Positions 8,942 to 16,391 of a stretch of 64,000 nt of DNA are shown here, in pieces. A program made the position numbers and the translations under genes. Numbering within the stretch: the stretch's first letter is position 1; each line of letters begins with the position of its first letter. Below the pieces are notes generated by a model, which was not told the DNA's origin, did not search any database, and was given only the letters and a program-made list of their open reading frames with translations. Source of the DNA: Psychrobacter coccoides (GTDB lineage: Bacteria > Pseudomonadota > Gammaproteobacteria > Pseudomonadales > Moraxellaceae); the NCBI RefSeq assembly GCF_017498085.1, contig NZ_JAGBKM010000017.1, positions 19,986-83,985 of the forward strand, given 5' to 3'.

Positions 8942-8999
8942 AAAGAAAAACCGCCAAGGTTGCGCGTTACCCAGAGGGCACTAAGCGTGACGGTTATGT
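8942..8999 (-). ncRNA. Candidate AbiF-associated structured RNA
   Basis: Read on the minus strand from just below the -10 box. An outer stem AACCGTC (8995-8989) pairs with GGCGGTT (8955-8949), 7 bp with one G-U. Inside, CGCTTA pairs with TAACGCG with one bulged C, and CCC-TCT-GGG caps it. The outer stem is followed directly by TTTTTCTTT, which is terminator-like. The length is about 58 nt and the RNA ends before the abiF ribosome site. Position and compactness fit the published idea of an abiF RNA motif, but I could not compare it with that model. Confidence 0.55.
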
Positions 9000-9006
9000 T
9001 GCGTAC

Positions 9007-9035
9007 ATTATACGGCGTATTGACACTTCTGTCAA
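9007..9035 (-). promoter_or_regulatory. Perfect sigma-70 promoter with overlapping palindrome
   Basis: On the minus strand TTGACA (9035-9030), exactly 17 bp, then TATAAT (9012-9007). Both boxes are full consensus. The -35 box is one arm of the perfect palindrome TTGACA-CTTC-TGTCAA (9020-9035), a likely operator. It would drive the leader RNA, abiF and hsdR independently of hsdM. Confidence 0.8.
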
Positions 9036-9134
9036 TACATGCATTCAGACACCACTTTTGCATCTTTTCCAAAAGATAATTCCTCAATTATTTAAAATCA
9101 GCTCATATTTAGTTTTTTACTTCTATATTTTATC

Positions 9135-9151
9135 GGTGCTTAAAAAGCACC
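9135..9151. terminator. Weak hairpin after hsdS
   Basis: GGTGCTT, a 3-base loop, then AAGCACC: a perfect 7-bp stem just past the hsdS stop. On the minus strand no strong T run follows, so it may end hsdMS transcripts only partly. Confidence 0.4.
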
Positions 9152-9162
9152 CTACGCCAAAA

Positions 9163-10419
9163 TCACCCATCAATCCGCACCCGCTTCTTACCCGTCAACA
9201 ACACCTGCATCAGCGCCTTTTTCTCTTGCTGTAAATCGGCAAGCTGTTGTTCGAGCAATTCGATTTCTTTATCGGCATTGGTTAATACCGCAGCGATCTT
9301 TTGTTGTTCTTCAACAGGAGGCAATGGAATAGTAATTTTTACCAATTGCCTTTTAGAAAGGTTAAACCTCGTCGAACCTTGAGCTAAGATAGAAATCTTC
9401 CTACGAATCTTACTACTTCTTAACATGTAGCCAATGAAGAATGGTGAGACTCTTTCAAGGGGCTGAAGTCTGAATCCAAAACAGAAAGAGTTTAAATATA
9501 TATTCTCTTTTGTATCTGAAGTAAATACAGAAGACATGCCTACTTCTTCTGGAGTTTCAGAGGATGTTGTAAAAAAAATATCTCCAAACTGTACTGCGTT
9601 CTGTTTTTCATCTGAGCCTATATTTACAAAATCAAGATTATCTGTGTCTATGAAAGTATTTCTAAATATGTTTATGTAAGGGATATACTTTTCACCACTA
9701 CCGAAATCTACTTTCGTCTTACCAGTCAACCCATTAAAGGTTGAGCCCAATTCACCTAATTTAACCTCCTCCCACTCACCCTCAAACTGCTCACCATTGT
9801 CATCAAGCAAACGCTTTTTACCCGTCAGTAACTGCTGCATCAATGCTTTTTTCTGCTGTTTGCTGTTATCAATCAAACGCTCAGTGCTATCAATCGCTTT
9901 ATCCCAAGTAGATAGGATTTTGGCGATTTTTTGTTGTTCGGGTAGGGGTGGTAAAGGGAACTCAATTGAGTAAAAGTCTTTGTGGTTTAGATCTGGAATT
10001 GTACTTGAGCCAGCTTTAGTTAAGATCAAATGCTGAACTCTAGGTGATCTTAGATAATTAACTAAGAAAGTCTTATCAATTTTACTCTTATCAAAATCCA
10101 TTAAGAAAAAGTTATTGTGAAAAGCACCTTCAATATCAGTTACAACAATTCCAGTATTGCCTGTTCTAGTCATTAGTACGTCATCTTTAGTACAAATAAC
10201 TCTCTCAGATGGACGTTCTACATACTCACGCGATTGCTGAGCCTGTTTGATCGATTGAATTGTAATGTACTCTTTCGAGGTTTCAGTAGGTTCTTTCAAA
10301 CGTTTAGAGATCGCAATTTGTAATCCTTGGCGTACTTTCATTACGTCTAGAAATTTTACCCTTTGCCAATCATCAGGAATTATACCTAGCTGTGATGGTT
10401 GAGGTTTATTAGGCACCAT
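9163..10419 (-). CDS. hsdS: Type I restriction enzyme, specificity subunit
   Basis: 418 residues from the ATG at 10419, chosen over an upstream TTG because AAGGAG precedes it. The usual two-half build is visible. Each half has a variable target recognition domain followed by a conserved coiled-coil block: PLPPLPEQQKIAKILSTWDK...LLTGKKR in the first and PLPPVEEQQKIAAVLTNADK...LLTGKKR in the second. HsdS sets the DNA sequence methylated and cut by the complex. The start overlaps the hsdM stop by 11 bases. The target sequence cannot be predicted by reading. Confidence 0.95.
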   Translation of the reverse strand: MVPNKPQPSQLGIIPDDWQRVKFLDVMKVRQGLQIAISKRLKEPTETSKEYITIQSIKQAQQSREYVERPSERVICTKDDVLMTRTGNTGIVVTDIEGAFHNNFFLMDFDKSKIDKTFLVNYLRSPRVQHLILTKAGSSTIPDLNHKDFYSIEFPLPPLPEQQKIAKILSTWDKAIDSTERLIDNSKQQKKALMQQLLTGKKRLLDDNGEQFEGEWEEVKLGELGSTFNGLTGKTKVDFGSGEKYIPYINIFRNTFIDTDNLDFVNIGSDEKQNAVQFGDIFFTTSSETPEEVGMSSVFTSDTKENIYLNSFCFGFRLQPLERVSPFFIGYMLRSSKIRRKISILAQGSTRFNLSKRQLVKITIPLPPVEEQQKIAAVLTNADKEIELLEQQLADLQQEKKALMQVLLTGKKRVRIDG

Positions 10420-11950
10420 AACCAAGCTCCTTAAGATAGCTATCCATCTCAGTCTCTAAGCTAGCAAGCTCAGCTTTCAATGCCAAACGCTGCTCTCGTA
10501 CCGCCACAAGATCAATCTCTGCCTCAGGCTCAAAGGTATCGACATAACGAGGAATGTTGAGGTTAAAGTCGTTCTCCTTAATCTCATCAAGGCTGGCAAC
10601 ATAGGCATATTTATCGACAAACTCACGGTTGTTATAAGTCTCAATGATTTTTGCCAAATTCTCATCCGTCAGCTTGTTTTGGTTCGAGCCAGATTCAAAC
10701 TCACGACTGGCATCGATAAACAGTACAGAGTCATCAACTTGACCATTGACAGGATCAGCTTTATTCTTCTTAAACACCAATATCGCCGCAGGAATCCCCG
10801 TACCAAAGAACAGCTTTTCCGGTAAGCCAATCACCGTATCGAGCAGGTTTTCTTCAATGAGCTGCTGACGGATTTTGCCCTCACTTGAGCCGCGAAACAA
10901 CACCCCATGCGGCACGACCACACCCATACGCCCTGTGTCGTTCTTAAGCGTTTCAATCATATGGGTGATAAAGGCATAGTCGCCCTTGGTCTTCGGCGGT
11001 ATGCCACGATGAAAGCGACCGTGTGGATCATCGCTGGCATCCTCATGACCCCATTTGCTTAGCGAAAACGGCGGGTTTGCCGTCACCACATCGAAGCGCA
11101 GTAGCGAGCCTTTATCATCAAGCAGCAGCGGATGACGCAAGGTATCGCCCCATTCGATACGGTGGTTGTCCTCACCATGCAAAAACATATTCATTTTTGC
11201 CAGTGCCCACGTCGAGCCAATCGCCTCTTGCCCAAACAGCTCATAGTTCTTTGTGCCAGAGTTTTTACGTGCCATCGCCCCGCATTTAATCAGTAGCGAA
11301 CCTGACCCGCAAGCAGGATCGCAGATCGCATCGCCCTCGACAGGATTTAGGATAGTCGCAAGTAGGGTAGACACCTCAGGCGGGGTGTAGAACTCGCCAG
11401 CACTAGCGCCCGCATCAGCGGCGAAGTGCTTGATCAGATACTCATAGGCATTACCAATCACATCCAAGCTACCGACCCGTGACGGGCTGAGGTTCATCAC
11501 CTCTTTGCCGTAGTCTTCAAGCAAATGCCGCAGTAGCTCGTTTTTCTTCTTCTCATTACCAAGGCGATCCGTATTGAAGCTGATGTCTTGGAATACGTTT
11601 TTGAGCTTATTACCGTTGGCTTCCTCTATCGCATGTAGCGCTTCATCGATACGCTGACCGTTACCCGGCTGATGACGCTGCTCGTATAGATCCCAAAAGC
11701 TGGCACCATCGGGCAACACAAAGCGCTGGTTGCTCATCAGCTCCTTGACCAAATCGGCATCGCCATACTCGTCCATCAGGCTGTTGTATTCATCACGGTA
11801 CACATCCGATAAATACTTCAAAAACAGCATGGTCAAAATAAAGTCTTTATAAGTATCGGCGCTGATCACACCGCGAAAGGTGTCACAGGCGTTCCAAACC
11901 GCTTTGTTGATCTCAGCTTGACTGATAGGGGAGATAGGAGTTGCAGCCAT
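10409..11950 (-). CDS. hsdM: Type I DNA adenine methyltransferase, M subunit
   Basis: 513 residues with an N-terminal HsdM helical domain (about 10-150), the SAM-binding motif DPACGSGS (211-218) and the N6-adenine catalytic motif NPPF (292-295). It methylates host DNA with HsdS and forms the restriction complex with HsdR. It is the first gene of the operon. Three near-identical short repeats lie just upstream (11982-12024). The product looks full length and intact. Confidence 0.95.
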   Translation of the reverse strand: MAATPISPISQAEINKAVWNACDTFRGVISADTYKDFILTMLFLKYLSDVYRDEYNSLMDEYGDADLVKELMSNQRFVLPDGASFWDLYEQRHQPGNGQRIDEALHAIEEANGNKLKNVFQDISFNTDRLGNEKKKNELLRHLLEDYGKEVMNLSPSRVGSLDVIGNAYEYLIKHFAADAGASAGEFYTPPEVSTLLATILNPVEGDAICDPACGSGSLLIKCGAMARKNSGTKNYELFGQEAIGSTWALAKMNMFLHGEDNHRIEWGDTLRHPLLLDDKGSLLRFDVVTANPPFSLSKWGHEDASDDPHGRFHRGIPPKTKGDYAFITHMIETLKNDTGRMGVVVPHGVLFRGSSEGKIRQQLIEENLLDTVIGLPEKLFFGTGIPAAILVFKKNKADPVNGQVDDSVLFIDASREFESGSNQNKLTDENLAKIIETYNNREFVDKYAYVASLDEIKENDFNLNIPRYVDTFEPEAEIDLVAVREQRLALKAELASLETEMDSYLKELGYGA

Positions 11951-11981
11951 GTCAGGGTGTTTCCTTAAATGAGTCTATGAT

Positions 11982-12024
11982 TTATAGTTGAAGGATTGAT
12001 AGTTGTAGGAACTGATAGTTATCG
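11982..12024. repeat. Three short tandem repeats upstream of hsdM
   Basis: The unit is close to TGATAGTTGTAGGAAC: 11982-11996 (TTATAGTTGAAGGAT), 11997-12012 and a partial copy at 12013-12024. They lie 32-74 bases from the hsdM start, where an activator or repressor would bind. Confidence 0.5.
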
Positions 12025-12201
12025 TGTTATTGGTTTAATGCATCTTGCGCACTATATTAGTTTACTGACACGCTTTAGTCTATCGCCATTGTATCAGTGT
12101 ACGACATTGAGCGTCGCATGGATAAAGCGGTTTTCTGACTTAACGTATAGGGGGGAGGGGCGTCATTCTAAGAAGGCTGCTTAATAAAATAATAGACACA
12201 A

Positions 12202-12235
12202 AAAAACCGCAGACCATAGTTGGTTTGCGGTTTTT
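12202..12235. terminator. Strong bidirectional terminator left of attL
   Basis: A 15-bp stem, AAAAACCGCAGACCA (12202-12216) with TGGTTTGCGGTTTTT (12221-12235), one G-T pair, loop TAGT. It probably served as the original terminator downstream of tRNA-Leu before the element inserted. Confidence 0.85.
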
Positions 12236-12245
12236 CGTACTTCTA

Positions 12246-12265
12246 TAATGGTACCCGGAGCCGGA
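12246..12265. repeat. attL: 20-bp direct repeat
   Basis: taatggtacccggagccgga, identical to 44154-44173. Seventeen of the 20 bases are the 3' end of tRNA-Leu; here the rest of the tRNA is absent, so this is the distal attachment site. Confidence 0.9.
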
Positions 12266-12323
12266 ACAGTTTTATGTAAGTAAGTTTTTGATTTAGTTAA
12301 ATTTTAATTTTCTAATTAATTTT

Positions 12324-12344
12324 AGTGTACAAAATAGTGTACAT
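12324..12344. promoter_or_regulatory. Left pair of GTGTAC repeats (arm-type site candidate)
   Basis: AGTGTACA, 4 bases, AGTGTACAT. The same pair with the same spacing is found at 44024-44044 near the other end of the element, which suggests integrase arm-binding sites. Confidence 0.6.
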
Positions 12345-12380
12345 AATAAGCAAGTTTCATATTCCAGCTATGTAAGCTGA

Positions 12381-13304
12381 TTAATCAGTACTATCATACG
12401 CTTCATCAATTAGTTGCTGAAGATATTCTGCGCTACTTACTCCATACTCGCTAGCTAATTTTTTAAGCCTATTCATATGGCGTCTGGTTAAGAAGTGCTC
12501 TTGAGCTGTCTCAGCATCTTTCTTATCACGAAATTTTTTCTGACTCCAAGCCTTACGCATATTTGAAATAAAGAATCTCTTGTTTGCGGTAGGCGTATAT
12601 TGGTAGTTCATGTTATGAAAATTATCTATAGTATCTAAACTTGCACAAATTTGCGCAAACGTATCTTTGTTATCTTGAGCCAAAAATAATACATTTTGCA
12701 CCAGCATTCCAGCTTTTCTAAGATAGTCTACTGCCCAATAGAGTTGATCTATATCATTGATGTCAATCCAATCAGTATATTTACGTTCTGTAAGTATTGA
12801 GTGGTAGAGTCGTTTCGTATCGTTGATGACTGTCAGTTTATACTCTAAACCAAAATTATAGTTATTGATAATATGTAGTTGCTCACTATCATTCGAATAA
12901 ATAGGAGGGTTCAGTAGCATGAAAGAGCAATCTATACCAGTGATCAAATAATCTACGTGGTTACTAAGGCTATTATGAGCTAAATGTATGTTTGATGTAA
13001 GGTGGTTATGATAGTAGTTATAAAACCATAGCGAGGCTCTCAAGTCTTTTGTTATCCAATTTGAGCTTTCTTCAGGTACTAAAACAGACTTTACATCATT
13101 AAGTAAAACTAATAAGAGGCCTTGGTCTAAATATGTTTGTTGAAGCCTTCTGAGTAGATAGTCCTTATCTCTAATTATAACGATGTCGTTATGATATTGG
13201 TTCAGAATAGCTAGAGTTGCAGCTACCTCTCTTTCCGTTAATCCATTAGCTTTATGTAGCAGTTGTTCTTTCGTTGATTGGTTGTTATTCATGAGAAAAT
13301 CCAT
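12381..13304 (-). CDS. Uncharacterised protein, possible ribbon-helix-helix C-terminus
   Basis: 307 residues; I do not recognise the family. The first 220 residues are mixed helix and strand with many Asn and Tyr. The last 60 are basic, with a segment LTRRHMNRLKKLASEYGVS and SAEYLQQLIDEAYD that could be a ribbon-helix-helix or similar DNA-binding unit. It is the first gene inside the left end of the element, pointing toward attL, so a role in element maintenance or regulation is possible. An internal Met at residue 5 is an alternative start; neither has a good ribosome site. Confidence 0.5.
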   Translation of the reverse strand: MDFLMNNNQSTKEQLLHKANGLTEREVAATLAILNQYHNDIVIIRDKDYLLRRLQQTYLDQGLLLVLLNDVKSVLVPEESSNWITKDLRASLWFYNYYHNHLTSNIHLAHNSLSNHVDYLITGIDCSFMLLNPPIYSNDSEQLHIINNYNFGLEYKLTVINDTKRLYHSILTERKYTDWIDINDIDQLYWAVDYLRKAGMLVQNVLFLAQDNKDTFAQICASLDTIDNFHNMNYQYTPTANKRFFISNMRKAWSQKKFRDKKDAETAQEHFLTRRHMNRLKKLASEYGVSSAEYLQQLIDEAYDSTD

Positions 13305-13831
13305 ATAGCTGAGATAAAGTTACCCGTAAACTGTAAATATTTAAGCAGTATTAAAGTGGAGTTTATAAGGTATTATGATAGTATATCAGTAATTATATCG
13401 TAGTATTTATAGTAATACTATTCTGAGTATAAAGCTTAGAGAATACGGGTTTTCTATACGTAGAACCTACCTATTTAGTAACCTAATAATTATATGCCTT
13501 TAATAGATGATGGTGGTTTTTACCGAATAATCATCAACCTATAAAATCAGGAATTAGTGCAGTTGTACCAATTGCAAGCGATCAGCTAACTCCATCTTCA
13601 CTCTCTTCCCTAAAACACAGCGAATTACTGTGTTGCGATTTTCATAAACCCAATGCTGGCTTACACAAATCTTGCCTTTGGATACTCATGAACAGACGGT
13701 ACTATAATATAAATTATATTAAGTACTACTTAACCAAGGCGGATGCTGTCCGCATCTAGGAATAAAAAAATACACAACCCTATGAATATATGTAACACCC
13801 ATTCAACTTTATATTCATAGGAAAACAAGCC
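13305..13831. other. Intergenic control region of the initiator gene
   Basis: 527 bp between divergent genes, without a gene I can support. It contains a small hairpin (GCGGA-TGCTG-TCCGC near 13740) and the 12-bp inverted repeat at 13779-13821 before the HUH gene. Promoters for both flanking genes must lie here; no consensus pair stands out. Confidence 0.5.
13779..13821. promoter_or_regulatory. 12-bp perfect inverted repeat overlapping the ribosome site
   Basis: CCTATGAATATA (13779-13790) and TATATTCATAGG (13810-13821) with a 19-base loop. The right arm ends in AGG, which with the next bases forms the Shine-Dalgarno sequence of the gene starting at 13832. It may be an operator, a replication origin hairpin or a translational switch. 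Confidence 0.65.
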
Positions 13832-14734
13832 ATGATCTACTCACCTGTTAATCACTCACAGCTTATCTCTAACGTCGACAGACTGGTTAGAGATATATTA
13901 TTTGGTACGATCAATTTCCAACAAATCAAAAGTCAATTGAACGAGTTCTATTACTCGTTCATGATCAGCCTTGATTTTGAATTTAGATATTCAAAACCAA
14001 TCCAAGCATTTATAGAAACTACTAATATAGTTATTGGTGATGCTTACGCTTATAACGTCTTTTGGAATGATGAAAAGACAGTGCATTTTATTCGGTTACT
14101 GTCAGGTTATGAGAAGGCGATAAAAAAAGACTATAGTGCTTGGCGCTATCAGAGTAATCAAAATGGCAGAAGCTTAGAGACTAATATCAGAACTCTCATA
14201 TCAGATCATTCAAGATTATTGTTTGTTAGAGTGGATTTAAAGTACATACGAGACCTCAGTTATCACATTACCATTCGTGATTTTGATTTTCATATGAAAA
14301 AATTAAGAGATGCCATTCATAATGGTGATACTTGTTTTACGCATTTACTGCGTTACGCTTGGTCATTAGAACAGGGTGAAGACAATGGTGGTTTTCATTG
14401 TCATTTGCTATTGATCTTTGATGGTTCAAGACATTACAAGGACAGTTATTTGGCTGATCAAGTTGGGCAAAAATGGCGTGAGATTACTGAAGGCGTTGGA
14501 TACTGCTTTATCTTAAATACTAAAGAGTATAAGGAAGATCTTGCACGTTACGGCAAGCTTGGTATCGGAATGATCCATCGTAATAACTTACAGGAAGTTG
14601 AAAATGCAGTTAACGCTGCCTTGTATCTAACCCGTCCTGATAAGCGTGATGGTAGCTATCAACGTCTTAAGGTGTCTTTACCGAATATGAAATCCTTTGG
14701 ACAGAGCCGGCTTTCTAGCAAGGTTAACGATTAA
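13832..14734 (+). CDS. Inovirus Gp2/YagK-YfjJ-like HUH replication initiator
   Basis: 300 residues resembling the inovirus Gp2 and YagK/YfjJ C-terminal family found in prophages and islands. The centre holds GGFHCHLLLIFDG, an HUH motif (H189, C190, H191) typical of rolling-circle initiators and relaxases. A candidate nucleophile Tyr follows at about Y265 in AALYLTRPDK. Such proteins nick one strand at an origin hairpin; the inverted repeat at 13779-13821 is directly upstream. In this element it could support replication after excision. Family assignment is from motif and pattern only. Confidence 0.7.
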   Translation: MIYSPVNHSQLISNVDRLVRDILFGTINFQQIKSQLNEFYYSFMISLDFEFRYSKPIQAFIETTNIVIGDAYAYNVFWNDEKTVHFIRLLSGYEKAIKKDYSAWRYQSNQNGRSLETNIRTLISDHSRLLFVRVDLKYIRDLSYHITIRDFDFHMKKLRDAIHNGDTCFTHLLRYAWSLEQGEDNGGFHCHLLLIFDGSRHYKDSYLADQVGQKWREITEGVGYCFILNTKEYKEDLARYGKLGIGMIHRNNLQEVENAVNAALYLTRPDKRDGSYQRLKVSLPNMKSFGQSRLSSKVND

Positions 14735-14843
14735 TACAGCTAAAACGTATCTCATATCAAAATAATTACAGATATATAGTATCCCCATGAGATAAGCACC
14801 GATGTCATCGTTGCCTCATCAATCTAACCCTAAACGTATCATC

Positions 14844-14871
14844 AAGGTCTGCTTTATAGCAGGCCTTTTTT
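14844..14871 (+). terminator. Terminator between initiator and zinc-ribbon genes
   Basis: AAGGTCTGC (14844-14852), loop, GCAGGCCTT (14859-14867) and a T run. It lies 25 bases before the next start. Confidence 0.75.
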
Positions 14872-14895
14872 ATGCGCCATTATCAAGGAGGTACT

Positions 14896-15183
14896 ATGAA
14901 ACCTATCTGTCCCAACTGTCACTCTTCTCATGTCATCGAAAATATAGATACCAGTATGCAAAGCATTTCAGAGCATGTGCTTTCACCAAAGCTATTAGTC
15001 AGTCTTAGCGTTGGTGTCTGCAAGTACTACAAGATCAATCCCATGATTGGCATGGTCGCAGGCAGCGCCCTTGCCACCGTCATTAATCTGGCACAACAAA
15101 GACTGATACAGCCACCACTCATTAAAGCGGCTGTCCTGCCGCGCTATTTATGCAGTACCTGTCAGCATAGCTTTAGTCTCTGA
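14896..15183 (+). CDS. Small zinc-ribbon protein
   Basis: 95 residues from the ATG at 14896, chosen because AAGGAGGT sits just upstream; an ATG at 14872 is less likely. The N-terminus reads ICPNCHSS and the C-terminus YLCSTCQHSF, together a four-Cys zinc ribbon. Between them is a moderately hydrophobic stretch (about 34-70: LLVSLSVGVCKYY, MIGMVAGSALATVI) that could insert in a membrane. The function is unknown. A strong terminator precedes it, so it probably has its own promoter or depends on readthrough. Confidence 0.6.
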   Translation: MKPICPNCHSSHVIENIDTSMQSISEHVLSPKLLVSLSVGVCKYYKINPMIGMVAGSALATVINLAQQRLIQPPLIKAAVLPRYLCSTCQHSFSL

Positions 15184-15278
15184 CGCCATCATTTATTTAA
15201 TCACTCAATGATTCATGTATCAAAGCATTGAATCAGTCAAACCACTTATTTTATTTAACAATAAAAGGAAATATTCTT

Positions 15279-16274
15279 ATGGCACATTTAATCGAATCTA
15301 TGGCATACGTTGGTGACACCCCTTGGCATGGCTTAGGGCAAGAGTTGTCCCCAAAGCAGCCTATAGAGGTCTGGGCACGTGAGGCGGGTATGGATTGGCG
15401 TATTGAGTCGTCGGACGTCAGCTACATGGCAACCAATGACAAAGGCCAAAACTTGATCATACCCTTTGACAACAATAAGGTATTGTACCGCTCAGACACA
15501 CTTGAGCCATTATCAGTGGTCAGTCAGCGCTACCAAGAAGTACAACCGAATGAGATCTTAGAGTTTTATCGCGATCTGACTGAACAAGCAGATTTTGAAT
15601 TAGAAACAGCAGGGGTATTAAAGGGTGGCCGTAAGTTCTGGGCATTGGCTCGTACCGGTCAATCCGCAACCCTACGCGGTGGTGATGTCAGTCATGGTTA
15701 TTTGCTACTAGCAACGGCATGTGATGGCACGCTTGCGACCACAGCGCAGTTCACTAATATTCGGGTGGTATGTAATAACACCTTAGCAATTAGTCTGGCT
15801 GATGGTAGTGGCGGGGTGGTAAAAGTACCGCACAGCACCACCTTTGATGCGCAGAAGGTAAAGCAGCAATTGGGCGTGTCCGTCAGCCAGTGGGATGACT
15901 TTAACTATGAGATGAAGCAGTTAACCAATCGACGAGTCACCCAAGCAGAAGCGGCCAATTACTTAAACCGTGTGTTTAACGATGTGCAGGACGATGGCCT
16001 GATTCTGTTTAATACCGCTAAGAAGGAGAAAGAAGCCGTGCCCAATGCCCGCGCCATGAATCAGGTGATGATGATGTTTAACGGTCAAGGTCGCGGTGCT
16101 GATCTGGCCTCTGCTAAAGACACCGCTTATGGTTTGCTGTCTGCGATGACAGAATATGTCGATCATGAACGCCGTGCCATGTCGCGAGACCATCGTCTTG
16201 ATTCTGCGTGGTTTGGTGCTGGGGCGAAACTGAAAGATAAAAGCTTAGAGCAAGCGCTACTGATGATCGCCTAA
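15279..16274 (+). CDS. DUF932 phage/plasmid-type protein
   Basis: 331 residues from the ATG at 15279, with AAAAGGAA upstream; an earlier in-frame ATG at 15228 has no ribosome site. The sequence AYVGDTPWHGLGQEL at the start, GYLLLATACDGTLATTAQFTNIRVVCNNTL in segments, and AYGLLSAMTEYVDH near the end mark the DUF932 (phage/plasmid-like TIGR03299) family. Family members are common on plasmids, ICEs and islands next to recombination genes, and the exact role is unknown. A terminator follows at 16300-16326. Confidence 0.8.
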   Translation: MAHLIESMAYVGDTPWHGLGQELSPKQPIEVWAREAGMDWRIESSDVSYMATNDKGQNLIIPFDNNKVLYRSDTLEPLSVVSQRYQEVQPNEILEFYRDLTEQADFELETAGVLKGGRKFWALARTGQSATLRGGDVSHGYLLLATACDGTLATTAQFTNIRVVCNNTLAISLADGSGGVVKVPHSTTFDAQKVKQQLGVSVSQWDDFNYEMKQLTNRRVTQAEAANYLNRVFNDVQDDGLILFNTAKKEKEAVPNARAMNQVMMMFNGQGRGADLASAKDTAYGLLSAMTEYVDHERRAMSRDHRLDSAWFGAGAKLKDKSLEQALLMIA

Positions 16275-16299
16275 ATCAGCGTATGAAACTTAATGATTA

Positions 16300-16326
16300 A
16301 ACCACGCCCTTGAGCGTGGTTTTTTT
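16300..16326 (+). terminator. Terminator after DUF932 gene
   Basis: AACCACGC (16300-16307), loop CCTTGA, GCGTGGTT (16314-16321) and a T run. Confidence 0.85.
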
Positions 16327-16391
16327 ATGCCGTTTATTCAAGACATTACAGCCATTACTCACCAATAATAAAATTGTCCAAGGAGTTCACT

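Larger units (their letters stand above)
11951..12380. other. Intergenic stretch between hsdM and the element's first gene
   Basis: 430 bp holding, in order, the repeats upstream of hsdM, unremarkable sequence, a strong terminator (12202-12235), the left attachment site (12246-12265), AT-rich DNA and a pair of GTGTAC repeats (12324-12344). No convincing gene is present. Confidence 0.6.

Noticed and set aside
8902..9087. A 61-residue frame overlapping the abiF leader
   Set aside because: It covers the perfect promoter and the hairpins, has no protein-like features, and overlaps the abiF start.
14802..15008. A 68-residue frame across the terminator before the zinc-ribbon gene
   Set aside because: It runs through a terminator hairpin and ignores the strong ribosome site at 14896.
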